DNA of 64,000 bases from Bullera alba (Eukaryota; Basidiomycota; Tremellomycetes; Tremellales; Bulleraceae): positions 2,108,001 to 2,172,000 of the forward strand of contig BCIX01000003.1 in assembly GCA_001600095.1 (NCBI GenBank), read 5' to 3'. The position numbers and the translations under genes are program-made. The notes beneath the pieces are model-generated. The model was not told the origin of the DNA. It did no database searches and saw only the letters and a program-made list of their open reading frames with translations. Shown piece after piece: positions 35,601-46,760 of this stretch (positions are counted from its first letter, which is position 1; each line of letters starts with the position of its first letter).

Positions 35601-35815
35601 TTCCAGGGGACCGAAGGCTGAGCCGGAGATAGCTCACAATACCACGTCGTTCCTAATGCCGCCACGGCCACCCGGAGGAAGAGGAACGCTCTGCCCTCGG
35701 CGAGTCGCTTCCATTCTGGGATCCGGTCCACAATTGACCTCCCGACGAGGAAGAACGACAAGCCAATGAGGGCGAAATACCCGCCAAAGACGGCGTACGC
35801 TATCAGCTCGCCCAT
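32643..35815 (-). CDS. ALG11: Multi-TM fungal protein fused to Alg11 mannosyltransferase
   Basis: The C-terminal about 450 residues are Alg11, the ER GDP-mannose transferase (GT4) that adds the fourth and fifth mannoses (alpha-1,2) to the dolichol-linked oligosaccharide. Seen are [17 protein letters not shown], the [11 protein letters not shown] segment, [27 protein letters not shown], and the EX7E motif EHFGINVVE followed by [17 protein letters not shown]. It ends at TAG 32643-32645. Upstream and in the same frame lie about 390 residues with seven or more helices, starting [18 protein letters not shown] at 35815 and containing [32 protein letters not shown] and [15 protein letters not shown]. 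This resembles a conserved fungal membrane family that I know as a separate protein. A 20-nt exon (35559-35578) lies between. No ATG occurs between the last family helix and Alg11's own helix, which favours one fused polypeptide of about 850 residues. Confidence 0.85.
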
Positions 35816-36072
35816 GTCGCCCAGTGGTTCTTTTTCGGCGTTATGATGTATACCAGCGACGTAGAGTGCGTTGTCGCTATCACAGCACTCGTCGCAAGCG
35901 CTCGGCGCGAGCTCGTCAACATCGCAATATTGTCACGTGACCATATCGATCTCCTCCGCCGTCTGTAAGCTAGCTGTATCACGATCAGCAGTCCAACTTT
36001 CACCATACAACATCTTTCAGTCTCCGTCCCATCTCTCTACTCCGAAACTACACCTAGAAGACATCAGTCGCC
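35816..36072. promoter_or_regulatory. Shared divergent promoter ALG11 / cyp8
   Basis: 257 bp between the ATGs of two divergent genes. No specific motif is claimed. Confidence 0.45.
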
Positions 36073-38203
36073 ATGGGACACAACTCGGACAAGATGTACG
36101 TGACCCACTCGGAGCACGCGGCGGGATCGCACACCGCCGGCTCGAGTGGGAAACGAGCAGAGACTGGAAAGTCAGAATTCCAGCGGTTGCCCTTGTGAGT
36201 CGAATGACTGCAACAGTGGGGAGTCCTGCTGATGTCCTGTGGGCGAATAGTGACTGCTGTGCATTGTCGCTACAGCCGTTCAGGAACCCAGTGGCAGTGT
36301 TGGCGGATTTAGAGGAAGGACAGCCTCCGCGAGCAGATGTCTTTGATTTGTTGAACATCGTTCCCTATGTCCGGAAGTTCAAGACCAGTGGGTGATCCAG
36401 CTCTAAAACGGGATTGTATCCACTGACGACCTGTAGACCCTGTTTCTGGGAAACCTCTGGATACGACGCAATTGATCAAGTTGAATTTCTTCAAAGTACG
36501 TCCCCGAAGCCAGATCACAGCTGACAACCTAGAATGCGGAAGGCAACATGCACGATCCAATAACCTACAAGGTGTTCTCGCCTCATATCCACATCGTCTT
36601 CCTGAAGAACACTGGAAACGTGTACGACATGGCGTCGCTACAGCTTCTGGCGATAAAGTCGAAAACGTGGAGGGATCTGGTCAACGAGGAGCCGTTCAAA
36701 CGGGACGACATCATCACTATTCAAGTGGGTACAGCACGACCTGGACACGGCTGATGGCTAGGATCCGTCGAATCTAGCATCGAGGGATTTGAGAGAGTAC
36801 GACTACGTTAAAAAGGACAAGAAGGTGTTGGGTGAGTCAACACAGTGTGGACACAAGCTGAATGACCAGATGGGGACCTTGCCTCAGACCCATTACGCGG
36901 TATCAACGTCGACGCAGCAGGAGGCGCTTCCAAAGTCCTTAAGATGATTGCAGAGCAGGTGAGTCCGTCTTCATAAGTCTAGAGCTGACAGACAGACTCG
37001 AGCGGACCAGGTAGCCTCCTCATCGACACCGCCGCCGGCAGAAGAGCCAGAAGAGAAGAAGGAGGGAGTGATTGCCAAGCGAAAGGTCGAGCGGCTAGCC
37101 TGTGAGTCATCTGCTCAAATTCTCGCTGATGATCCAGACAACGCAATGAATTACACCACAGGTGTTACCTCCGCTTCTTTGACATCCACCGCCGTTGGGC
37201 CTCAGGTCGTCAACGAGAGGGCCATGTTCGATGAGGAGGAGTGTGAGTGGTCCGGTCTACGAACACGCTGACCTGTAGTCATGTTTGAGGAGATGAAACG
37301 GCCTGTCAAGGAGAAAGACAGACTCAAGTCGAAAGCCTACGCGACGATAATGACAAACTATGGGGGTCTGAACGTGGAGCTACATGGAGACCGGGCGCCA
37401 AAGACGGTCTACAACTTTGTCCAATTGGCAAAACAGGGGAAATACGACGACGTCATCTTTCACCGACTGATTCCTGGTTTCATGGTCCAAGGGGGTGATC
37501 CTACAGGGACGGGTCGTGGCGGGAAGTCATTCTGGGGAGAGCCGTTCAGAGACGAGTTCTCGGAGAAGGGCGCCTACAAGCACGACGCTAGGGGTGTACT
37601 GGTGAGTCCTGACGAGGCGTGACACATGCTAACATTTAGTCAATGGCGAATAGCGGACCTCGGACGAATGGTTCCCAATTCTTCTTCACCTTCCGAGCGA
37701 CGGCACACCTTGACGGCAAGCACACTGTATTTGGGAAACTGGTTGGTGGCGAGGAAGTCCTTGACATCATTGAGCGACTCCCCGTACGACCGACTGGTGA
37801 TCGACCAGCGAAAGAAATCAAGATTATCGGGGTACAAGTCCTAACCGATCCTTTCGAGGCGTATCAAACACGACTGGCGGCTAGACTGGCGAGGCAGGAT
37901 CAGAGTGACGAAGCGCTCAAGCGGAGGGACGAGGCAAAGGCCGAGAGGGAGAAGGATAGGACGACTTGGTTGGGAACCAATCTCGGTGCCAAGGGGGAGA
38001 GCAAAGCGGCGAAAGAGGCTAGAAAGCGGAAAATGGAGGAGGATGCTCCGTTGGTGGGGAAATACTTGAAGACAGGGGTCAAGCCGGCTGTGGGCGTACC
38101 GGTCACAAATACGAGTACGCCAGTGCCGGCTCCCGGGGGTGACTTTGGGATGGAGAAGAAGAAGAAGAAGGCCGGTGGATTCGGCGATTTCTCGGGGTGG
38201 TAA
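36073..38203 (+). CDS. cyp8: U-box cyclophilin PPIL2/Cyp8 (ubiquitin ligase and prolyl isomerase)
   Basis: Nuclear protein combining an N-terminal modified U-box with a cyclophilin domain; family members associate with the spliceosome. At least ten exons were followed from ATG 36073 to TAA 38201-38203. The N-terminus [14 protein letters not shown] matches the family start. The paired U-box segments are [15 protein letters not shown] with [19 protein letters not shown], and [15 protein letters not shown] with [13 protein letters not shown]. The cyclophilin part has the active-site block [28 protein letters not shown] and [10 protein letters not shown]. The catalytic Arg, Phe and Gln are present, and the usual Trp position reads His (LDGKHTVFG), as is common in this subfamily. 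The C-terminus is a Lys-rich tail ([16 protein letters not shown]). Confidence 0.93.
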
Positions 38204-38312
38204 TCTGTCTCCAAAGTCAACAGCATTGTGAATGCCGTCAATCATATCAGTAGGGTATAGGGCACTTGTATTACCAATATCACACGGCTGCATGTCATCA
38301 TCTACAACACAT

Positions 38313-39684
38313 CTACTTTGTCTTTTCGCTCTCCGCGGCCTGACCCTGCTTTGCCAGCTCTCCCGAGTACCACTCTGTCCATCGCTTCATTCCGTCGTTG
38401 AGGCCGACAATGGGTTCGTATCCGAGCAATCTTCTTGCCTTTTCGATATCGTAGTATCGGTTCTGGGTGGCTTGGCTGACTCTGAAACGGGTGAATCCGG
38501 GCTCTTTGCCAGTGATCTTCGAGAAGAATTCTGCGAGGGTGGCGAGGAGGAGACCGATGGCGACGGGCATGGCGATGGTGTAAGGGGGTACATGTCCGAG
38601 TTGCTTCCAGATCGTCCTTGCAAAGTCCCAGAAGTAGATTGGCTCTCCGTTTGTGATGAAGAACGACTGTCCTGCGACCTCGATACCGCCATGTTCATCG
38701 GTGGAATTTGCCTGATCGGCGAAATGGTCCATTCGTCCTCTCAACACCGGTCGGAGGTCACTTGGATCGACCCAGGACTTGTCCTGGAATCGCCTGGCGG
38801 CGAGCTGATCGGCCTCTGTGGGCGAGGTGTTGGGGCCGAGGGGACGGGCGTCCGAGGTAGGTATTCTATGACTGCCGAGGGACAAGTCGACAGATTCAAT
38901 GGGTTCCGAGAATGAAGGGTTGTGGTACGTCGTGCCCAGTTTGTCCACGGCGAGGAGATGTGCGTGGGCGACATTGCCGACATAGGTGAAATCGCCGAGA
39001 TTGGTGTTGTAGCCGATTTGGAACTTTGTCTGGCCTTTGAGCATGACATTGTGGAATCCAGTGATCATTTGTCGATCTCCAGGGCCGAAAATCCCAGCGG
39101 GTCGAATAGCACATGTCAACAGACCATCCGTGCCGTTGGCTTGGAGGACAAGCTTCTCTCCTTTGACTTTGGTCTCGTTGTACGCGTCCAGCGCAGTGTC
39201 GGGGTATGGGAGTCGTTCGTCGGCGGCAATAATGTCCGATTCGCCGTTGTAGATCACGCCGCCGGAGGACGTGTACACGAGCTTCTTCACTCCAGCGTCT
39301 ATGCAGCCGTCGATGACATTCTGAGTGCCAGTAACATTGACCAAGTTGTAGATTTCGGCGCCGAGTCCGTGCGCCGGTGACGCGGTGTGGATGACAGCCG
39401 TGGCCGAGGACTGAGAAGTCAGCGATACGATCCTCGAACGACCTGCAACGAGCTCACCTTTCTCAGAGCATTCTGCACATCTTCAATCTTTGATATGTCA
39501 CCAGTGTAGAACGAGACATTGCTACACATCAGCACTGTGACATCCACTCATGGACCCACCTGTCGAAATGCCTCTGCACGATGTCGAATACGGACACCTG
39601 AGTCTCCCCCCTTGCTAGCAACTGTTCCACGATATGTCGTCCGAGGAATCCACAACCTCCAATGACCAGGTATGACTCGGGCAT
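38313..39684 (-). CDS. ERG26: Sterol-4-alpha-carboxylate 3-dehydrogenase Erg26
   Basis: NAD(P)-dependent enzyme of the ER C-4 demethylation complex in ergosterol synthesis, oxidising the 3-hydroxyl with decarboxylation. Three exons starting at ATG 39684: MPESYLVIGGCGFLGRHIV carries the Rossmann GxxGxxG; the middle exon reads SNVSFYTGDISKIEDVQ; the long third exon begins SSATAVIHTASPAHG and ends at TAG 38313-38315. The catalytic YxxxK is in DAYNETKVKGE; substrate-side text includes CAIRPAGIFGPGDRQM and DFTYVGNVAHAHLLA. A C-terminal hydrophobic stretch (MPVAIGLLLATLAEFF) suits membrane association. The family-consistent ATG 39684 was preferred over a longer frame from 39768. Confidence 0.95.
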
Positions 39685-40004
39685 GTTGCTGATGGTGTCG
39701 TTAATGTTATTGAGTAGAGCACGAGTACAACGACAGACACTCAGACTGAAGATGTCGTTCCATGTCAACGTTCCACCTGCCCGCTCTTATTTCAGGGTAA
39801 ACGAGTTTTGAGCCCCGCGGCGCCAGACGCGGCGATTTCTCAACAGATGCTGCACACTGCTGTCCTCTTCATGTTCAATTGTCAACGCGTCGAAGAAGAT
39901 CGCCTAGGAGTACATAAGCCTTGCTATCATCACCAACGTCTTCTCTGAATATTCATCGCTACCATGCTCGAGTACCCCTCAGACTCTAGGACGTACGAGG
40001 AGCA
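39685..40004. other. Spacer upstream of ERG26
   Basis: 320 bp containing the ERG26 promoter on the minus strand. No gene is recognised. Confidence 0.45.
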
Positions 40005-40455
40005 ATGAACCCCTACGTGATCCGCCGATGTGAAATTTGCGGTGGTTTTCATGATGAAGATTTGTCCAGAAACAATGTGGTGTAGGAGAAAGGACTGCGC
40101 AGACGTTGAGAGAGGCCGAGATGCGAGGCTATCGACAATGTGAGGGAGGAGCTAGCGCGAGAGAACAAGAAGTTGCGCGAGGAGAATGACCGGTTGAAGG
40201 AGAGGTCTGATCATTCCGATGCACCAACTCTCCGTTGAAGGAGAGAGTCAGCAAACAGCAAGACGAGCTCATCGCACAGCACGACCTGGCCAAGGCACGG
40301 CACGAGGAGGACAGAGCACGACGAACGTGCCGGGGTGCGGCATGAAGAGAGGATGAACGATTTGACGATGGTATGTCAGCAAATGCAGGAGCTGCAGGAA
40401 GAGGTGACCCGCTTGTCGGGCTCTCAAAGTATCACAGCCAGTAAGCCGATCCTCT
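40005..40455 (+). pseudogene. Decayed zinc-knuckle / coiled-coil gene
   Basis: Fragments in different frames look like remains of one gene. From ATG 40005 a short peptide has CEICGGFHDED (Cys-x2-Cys...His). From about 40134 one frame reads VREELARENKKLREEND, then another (about 40237) KERVSKQQDELIAQHDLAKA, then a third (from about 40338) HEERMNDLTMVCQQMQEL to about 40425. All are heptad-like, rich in Glu, Lys, Arg and Leu, as in a single long coiled coil, but stops and frame changes separate them and I see no splice sites that would join all. It is probably a relic. A gene with unusual introns cannot be excluded without RNA data. Confidence 0.45.
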
Positions 40456-42393
40456 TCGCGCTAGCTTTCGCTAGTTGTTGCGCAGTTGGCAGCAATAATA
40501 ATCTCGCCCGTCACTGTCGACAAGCCGACTGAATAGCGCTCTTCGCCTACTCGAACGATGGCTGCCAGATAGAGAGGAAGGCTCGTTGGGGGATTCGCCA
40601 ACGGCCAGGCGTCAGCTCGTCCATCAGATGATCTGATGATCATTCAGGCGATGCCACATCATCTTCCAAATACCGCTCCACTGGTCAACGCTGACGGATC
40701 CAGGCTCGTTCGAGAGTTCTAGCTGGATCATGGTAATAGAGGGGCGACGGATCCAGCAGCTTTCGGATGCGAAGTCAAAAAGGAGAACAGCTCTTCTGTC
40801 TGATGGCGAATTACTGGCTGGTAGAGGAGCGAGTTCAATCCGTGTACAGCATGCTATCGATGTAATCAGTCGACTGGTGCTGATCTCTTTCCGTTGGTCT
40901 CATTACTGACGCCGCCCGCAGGACACGTTAGCAACTGAACTTCCTCGCAATGACCGATTGACGCTACGAATATACACTGAACTCGCCTCCTGGAGTCTGG
41001 ACTTGGGTTTGGCTCCCTGGCAATGCAAAGGTTCGACTCCTTTCGCAAGCAGGCGGATATCTCAGGATCTCTGTAGTGTCAAGAACCGTAGGCTGGGATG
41101 TCACGAAATGGGGCCCACCAAGGGAATCCGCGCGAGAAGAGGGGTACGAGGTGTCGAGAGTCGAGGATAGAGCAAGATCGAGAGATGTGGAAGTGCAATG
41201 GTCTGCGAGCTGACTACATGACTACGAGTTGCTATGCGGTGGGAACTAAGATCTTGGATCGCTGAGGTCTTCTCGCAAGCTCGACCTCAGCTCTTATACA
41301 AAATCCTGTGCCATGAATCTCCAAGCGCTACGCAGAGTCCAGACCTGGTCCTAAATTCCGTCTCCTGGCCACAAAGCGAGTCTAGACTTCGGCCTCTAAG
41401 CAACCGAGACAACGGGATCGATCCGGCGAACGCGAGGTAACGAGGTTTCGGACAGAGCGAATAGAGGGTCCGTACAGAATCATGACATGTAGCCCATCAA
41501 CTGGCTAACGCTAGAGTGGCCTTGAGCCCCATGACGAGCATATCTACCCCCAAGATACGCCATGACAATCGTTCAAGAACGGGAACATCTGCAGCTCGGC
41601 ACTCGGCACGGCATGTGGGGTGTGGGTATTAGGTGCCACTGTACACTTGAGTAACATGAGTATCTCGCCGTGGCTCTGTGATGGATCTTACAGTGGACTT
41701 CAGCCTCCCTGCCACGATAGTGAAGGAGAGGGTGCGACTCTGCGGAGACTGGATACTCATTATCACAGTTGCCACTTGCCACAGGTGGTATGGGTTTCGG
41801 TGACCCACGTAAGAGAAGCCTGTCTGATGGCTTCTTGTCGATGCCGTCCACCAGGCTCACTGACGGATTCTCTAACTCACATCCAATCGGCTCGTCTCAG
41901 TCGCTGATACCTACTGCGCATGGAAACCCGCCACGCCTGTATCGCTCTGGTACCGTTCTGCATGGCACAGCAGCGACCTCAAGGTCTGATGGAAACGTAA
42001 GCTCTGCGAACTGCGGGGACGCGAGACAGCGTCGCTGGAGTGTACACGTTACCAACGACCAAGGGAGACGCTGCGGTACAGTACCCGGGTGAATGGTCTC
42101 ACGTGAGGCTATGGGCGCAAATTGATCTACTTCGTCAGTCGTTCGGTGACAGACAAACCCAGAGAGGGACAGTCGAAGGATCCAGAGAGACGCAAGCAGA
42201 TGCCTCTGCAGTCAGTCGGTGGGAGTATAACCAGGATATGGAGAGTCATGAAGTGATCATACAACACGATACCACATACAATAGGCACATGCCGACCGGG
42301 AGCTTCCCCTCCAGGACGCACAAAGGGTCCCATACTGGTACCCAAGTGTCGTTACGTGGTTATAAAGCATGCCAGACAGCAGTAAACATCCAA
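40456..42393. other. About 2 kb without recognisable genes
   Basis: Both strands carry only short frames with frequent stops and no family motif. One frame at 41769-42090 (Ser/Gly/Pro-rich, containing DPRKRSLSDGF) looks slightly protein-like but has no supporting context. No terminal repeats, transposase or reverse-transcriptase motifs were found. It reads like neutral or decayed sequence beside the tRNA gene. Confidence 0.4.
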
Positions 42394-42481
42394 GTCCCGA
42401 TAGCGCAGTGGTAGCGCAACAGACTTCGACGTTTGTTCATCAGTAATCTGTAGGCCGGGGGTTCGATCCCCTCTCGGGATT
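42394..42481 (+). tRNA. tRNA-Arg(UCG) with a 16-nt intron
   Basis: A full cloverleaf can be drawn. Acceptor stem is GTCCCGA/TCGGGAT with one G-T pair at the end; U8-A9 follow at 42401-42402. The D stem is GCGC/GCGC with loop AGTGGTA; the anticodon stem is ACAGA/TCTGT, five perfect pairs. The T arm is GGGGG/CCCTC (one G-T) with loop TTCGATC. Position 33 is T and the anticodon (42426-42428) is TCG, reading the CGA arginine codon. An intron of 16 nt (42430-42445) sits directly after position 37, the canonical eukaryotic place. Internal A and B boxes are intact (TAGCGCAGTGG and GGTTCGATCCC-like). Confidence 0.92.
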
Positions 42482-43214
42482 AATCAAGCACGCATCAGCG
42501 TGTTAGCTTTTTGGCTTTTGTTGGGCCGACTTGTGACCCACCTTAGCGGCGTGGCTCACCTTTTGGTTCCGCAGGCAGCGTCCTGGAGATCAAGCATACT
42601 CCGCTCGATCAGCGCTGCTAGCGCTGCGGTACACGCTGCAGCAGAAGCGCGGTAGCTACTTACGCGCTGTTAAGCGAGCCACGAGATTGAGATCGATTGA
42701 GCGTGAAGCTGGCCGACCGATGGCCCACTCGTGATTCGTGAACATTAGATAGAGCGATCATGTAAGATCATGCCTGTACTACGCGTATCGAAGTCGTTTC
42801 CTCAGCTCAGACTTGCCCAGTAACACTCTGCGAGATGTCCGACAGAGCGGGCAAACCAACACCATATTCGGGTCGAGACTTGTCATCAGCCGGATGGACT
42901 CCCTCGCCGGAAGCAGCGATAGCAACGTAACTCACGACACTCGAGGCGTTACCGTTCTAGAGGGGAAGCCCAAGAGGGAGGATGACAGCAATGAGAATGT
43001 GAAGGGTCAAACGAGAAATCCGCTTCGACACAATCGAGCTCCAGCAACTGGAGCTGGATCGGAGACATACGCCTACTACGGGGTGAGCATTGAGTTACCG
43101 ATAGCAAAGGGGAGATGTGCTGGGGTTGACCGTGGCCGAGTATCGAGGATATCTTTACCCGGCTCAACAAACACCCCGGCGCAGAGAGATCGCTTCACCC
43201 TGAGGTCGTGTGCT
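42482..43214. other. Spacer downstream of the tRNA
   Basis: No gene is recognised. A frame from about 42813 to 43229 exists but has no similarity I can see. This could be the eroded 5' part of the phosphatase pseudogene that follows. Confidence 0.35.
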
Positions 43215-44032
43215 AGCAGACTACTGTGATCTGCTGAAGAAGGTCGATGCAGGTCGGGGAAGTACCGGCGGGTGGAGGCTCAGCTGTAGGTCTTGAAGTG
43301 GGGTCGTGACCAGAAGCGTTGATCGGAGGATTACCTCTGGTAAGTTTATGCAAGGACATATTGGTTCACACGTACTCTCGAGACACTGTTCGCCATGTAC
43401 GGCCATAAACCTGACAATCATGTCGTCGGTGCAAAGTTGGGCACGATACCCGGCACCAGCGTGACATTAGCTCTCTAGCGGTAAGCGTTTGAAGTCGACA
43501 AGGAAGAGGGATCGAGGCCACGCTAACCTATCTCATAGGCGTTGAATGAGCATACACATAGACACGGAGGAGATCCAACTACTCACCGCGAAGTCCTCGA
43601 GGCGATCTCCAAGCGATCCGACCTGCTGGATATCAATCGTAAGTGCCCCTCTACCACGATTGAGCTACATCGAGGCTAACTCCAGAACACGTAGGCATCG
43701 GTGTCATCGGTCACGGCGGCATGCTTGCCGGTCTTACCGATAATATCCTCAATACAGCCCCGACTGATGAATACTACTTCTCCAACTGTCAGGCTGACAC
43801 CACCCTCTTCTCAAGCAGCCTACCCAGCAAGAAAGAGCATAACTTCAACACAATTCTGGATTCGTTCCTCAAAGTCAAGGCCCTGGGCGGCTGCGAATCG
43901 GCCCTCACGTTCAACGAGGCTGGCCCCACGTCCGAAATCGCATCCCACCAAACCGGCGACACTGAGTCAGTGATCGAGCCCGTCAGCTCCGCCCTCGGCG
44001 GTGGGGGCCAGCCTGCGGCAGCTGCAAATTAG
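43215..44032 (+). pseudogene. Decayed 3' copy of the histidine phosphatase family
   Basis: Third member of the tandem phosphatase family. Clear similarity begins around 43375 (DTLFAMYGHKPDNHVVG, matching the end of exon 6 of the intact copies), and weaker nucleotide similarity reaches back to about 43215. The end of exon 6 has lost a base and runs into a stop (VTLAL then TAG, where intact copies read VTYSSLA). Exon 7 (43539 to about 43639) and exon 8 (43695-44032) remain open, with RHGGDPTTHREV and GLTDNILNTAPT. The second catalytic region reads GVIGHGGMLAGLTD instead of GVVSHGNTLSGLTD. The N-terminal part with the RHG phosphohistidine motif is missing. A short expressed C-terminal protein is possible but unlikely. 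Confidence 0.75.
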
Positions 44033-44470
44033 CAGACAAGATCCATAGCATACTGATAGAGCGCTGATAAAGTCGAGATTAATGAGAGGGAAGTGAGAGG
44101 CACAGGGCCGGAGGTGGGCTGCCGTAGGGGTAGAACATGATGCACTACACTCACCGATCACCGTGGTCTGGTATGAGCTCTGCTGGACATGACAGATATG
44201 CAACAGCTGTTGCGACCTGGTACAGAGAGAGCCCGAATGTCGAGATAGGTGGAAGGCGATGGCTGCAGAACAGGCTCGCGGGGTCGCGGAGGATATCACT
44301 ACTGAACCTGATGGAGGCTAGCGATGGGATTCCGAGTGCTCAGAGGGTCCGGGAATGACGAGCAAAGGCGCACATGCTAACCGGCGGGCTGCAGGCTGGC
44401 GACGGACGATAATATGGCGCTTCAGAGCAGGATCAAAGCATGCCACAGGGCTACCTGCCCATGGACGTCG
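44033..44470. other. Spacer in the phosphatase array
   Basis: 438 bp with no gene recognised, between the decayed copy and the duplicated promoter of copy A. Confidence 0.4.
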
Positions 44471-44720
44471 ACCGCCACACCCAATCGCCACATTGAACCA
44501 CATTTACCCAGACCCACCTTTGTGCCCACCTCCCTGCTACACCGACAACCTCGACCAGACGAGTTGTAGTATCTCTAGCATAAAGGATGGGCCATACCAC
44601 GGGGTTCTCGAAGACACCACGCCTGGGGTACTTAAACTCCCAAGACGGCAGGGGAAGTCTCGCCACCGTTATCTCTTCTCCCCCCACTACTCAATCCTGC
44701 TACCACAACCCAGCGACAAG
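44471..44720 (+). repeat. Duplicated promoter/leader, copy A
   Basis: About 250 bp directly upstream of phosphatase copy A is repeated upstream of copy B (46761-47008). Shared blocks include CCACCTTTGTGCCCACCTCC, ACCACGGGGTTCTCGAAGAC and AATCCTGCTACCACAAC. The conserved blocks are candidates for shared regulatory sites. Confidence 0.75.
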
Positions 44721-46417
44721 ATGAGTACAGTTGCAACGATGCCCGCCACTGCGGCTGAGCCTATAGACCTGCAGGGTGAGTAGGCTTGGTTATGGGTGTA
44801 TAGTCCATTATACTAACGACGTTATCTAGCCGATCGGGATGTCACCCCGTCGTCCGTGTATCGTACTTTCGAAAAGGAAAAGGCGAAAGCTCAGGAGGCA
44901 AAGGCGTCCGAGGGTTCAGCTACCGACTGGAAATCCCAGTTGAAGTCCCACTTGGCGAACTGGACCGCCAAATGGACAGCGTCTCAAGCTGATGGTGTTA
45001 CTGGCGACGCGGCCAATACCGAGGAAGAGATGATGCGCAACCTCAAGGCCATCGTGGACACATCCACCAAACATGCGAAGATCCTGCCCGAGGGGCAGAG
45101 GATCGTCAACCACTTCAGCTGGAAGCCGACCGATGATCCGGTAATTCGAGGTCGATGCTGCAGTGTGATAGTGGGCTGACTGGCGTAGAGCGCATTGTCC
45201 TTCGGCGATGGGGTGACGAAGGAGGGCATCGAGAGCTTCCTCTCCAGTGAGTCACGATGAAGCTAGCCAGAAATCACAGAGGAAGTGTGCTGACGGATGT
45301 TAGACCCGACCAACAAGACCATCACCTACATACGACACGGCGAGAGTGAGTCTGACCCAGTGAGTCGCATTGATCAGCTGCTAACTCGACATTTCACTCA
45401 GCCAACTGCAACCGACTTGCCACGAAGGAGCACTTCCTCAGGCAATACCTTGGCCGAGACATCAATTACAAGACCGGCGAGTGAAAGTATCTTGGCATCG
45501 ATTGACCTCGCTCACTCGATCTTAGACCAGTCCGTGTTGCCGAAAGTCACCATCACAAACGCAGACCGAACCACAGAGACCCGAAAACTGACAGGCTTGG
45601 CGGACAGGTACAATCTTATCAGCGAGGCCGCTCTGACCAAGAAAGGATTTGCTCAGGCCGAGGCCATGGGCGAGCTACTGCGATCCGAGTTCCCCAAGGC
45701 TGATGGGTCGGAGGGCGACCCTATCCAGCACTATTACATCAGCGAGCTGCCTCGAACCAAGGAGACCCTGTACGCCATGTACGGCCTCACACCTGACGAT
45801 CATGTGATTGGCCCCAAGGAGGGCACGGTTCCCGGCACCAGCATTACATACAGTTCCCTGGCAGTGAGTACTGGATACTCTCCGTACGAGAGAAGAGATA
45901 AAGAGTCTGCGCTGACCGACTATACAGGCTCTGAACGAATGTCCAAGCAGACATGGAGGCAATCCAGCCACTCACCGAGCGATCCACGAGGCGATCTCTG
46001 AGGATTCTGAGAGGCGGGGTATCAACCGTGAATAGGGTTCTCATTGACGATGGTAGAGAAAGACTGGAGCTGACTCGGCCAACAATTGCAGGTATCGGCG
46101 TGGTCAGTCACGGCAATACGCTTTCCGGTTTGACCGACAATATCCTCAACACTGCGGCGACCAACCGGTACCATTTCTCCAACTGTCAGGCCGATACGAC
46201 CGCCTTCTCCACTGGCCCGTTGAACGATCAAGAGCAGTCCGTCAAGGCGATCGTGGATTTGTTCCTCAAGAGCATTGAAGCGGAGACAATCACCACGGCC
46301 AGCGAGACTCCCGCTCAGTCTGCTGCTGCCGCATCCGGCAAGGACAGCGACGACCTGTTGTCCATGATGGCCACTACGATGCCAAGAAGTTCAATGGTCA
46401 GCGCCGTTGGCGCCTAA
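44721..46417 (+). CDS. Histidine phosphatase (PGAM-like) family protein, copy A
   Basis: Branch of the histidine phosphatase superfamily; the substrate is unknown. Eight exons (44721-44775, 44830-45140, 45189-45246, 45304-45345, 45402-45476, 45526-45863, 45928-46027, 46092-46417) give 434 residues. The phosphohistidine motif is TITYIRHGE, interrupted by an intron right after the Glu, then NCNRLATKEHF. ISEAALTKKGFAQAEAMG is the family 'LT..G..QA' block. YYISELPRTKETLYAMYG is the conserved Ser-Arg-Thr element, and GVVSHGNTLSGLTD carries the second catalytic histidine. An N-terminal region of about 120 residues (TDWKSQLKSHLANWTAKW) is outside the phosphatase fold, and the tail is Ser/Ala-rich. 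Intron 5 begins with GC instead of GT (45477-45478). No signal peptide is seen. Confidence 0.85.
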
Positions 46418-46760
46418 TCGAGGGCCGTATGACGCAGGCCTCTCGCACATTGGTGAAGTGCTTGAGTACTGACAGGGTCGAGGTAATCTGAAAAGGTGAT
46501 AGGGGCTCGTGATGCCAAAAGACCTTAGGTGTAAAAGATCCTGCGAAGAGGCAAAGAGATCTTCTCGAGTGAGTCCATGCATGAGTCTCCAAGAAAGATG
46601 TTGTTCTCCACCACTGGACGAGCGGGATGAGGCATGAGCGGGCTGCCAACACAGTGCCCTTCATCTCACCGTCATACACGTTACTTACGAGCACCTACTG
46701 AATATGACATATATGGCACTACTGACACGAGAGCGCGCAAGCTAACATCTAGCCAACACG

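Noticed and set aside
42813..43229. 138-codon frame before the phosphatase pseudogene
   Set aside because: No domain, no splice context, composition close to random; may include eroded pseudogene sequence.
43967..44299. Cys/Ser-rich minus-strand frame in the phosphatase spacer
   Set aside because: No similarity or regulatory context; partly antisense to the pseudogene's last exon.
39685..44720. Possible transposon remnant in the gene-poor region
   Set aside because: I looked for terminal repeats, target-site duplications, transposase, integrase or reverse transcriptase motifs and saw none.
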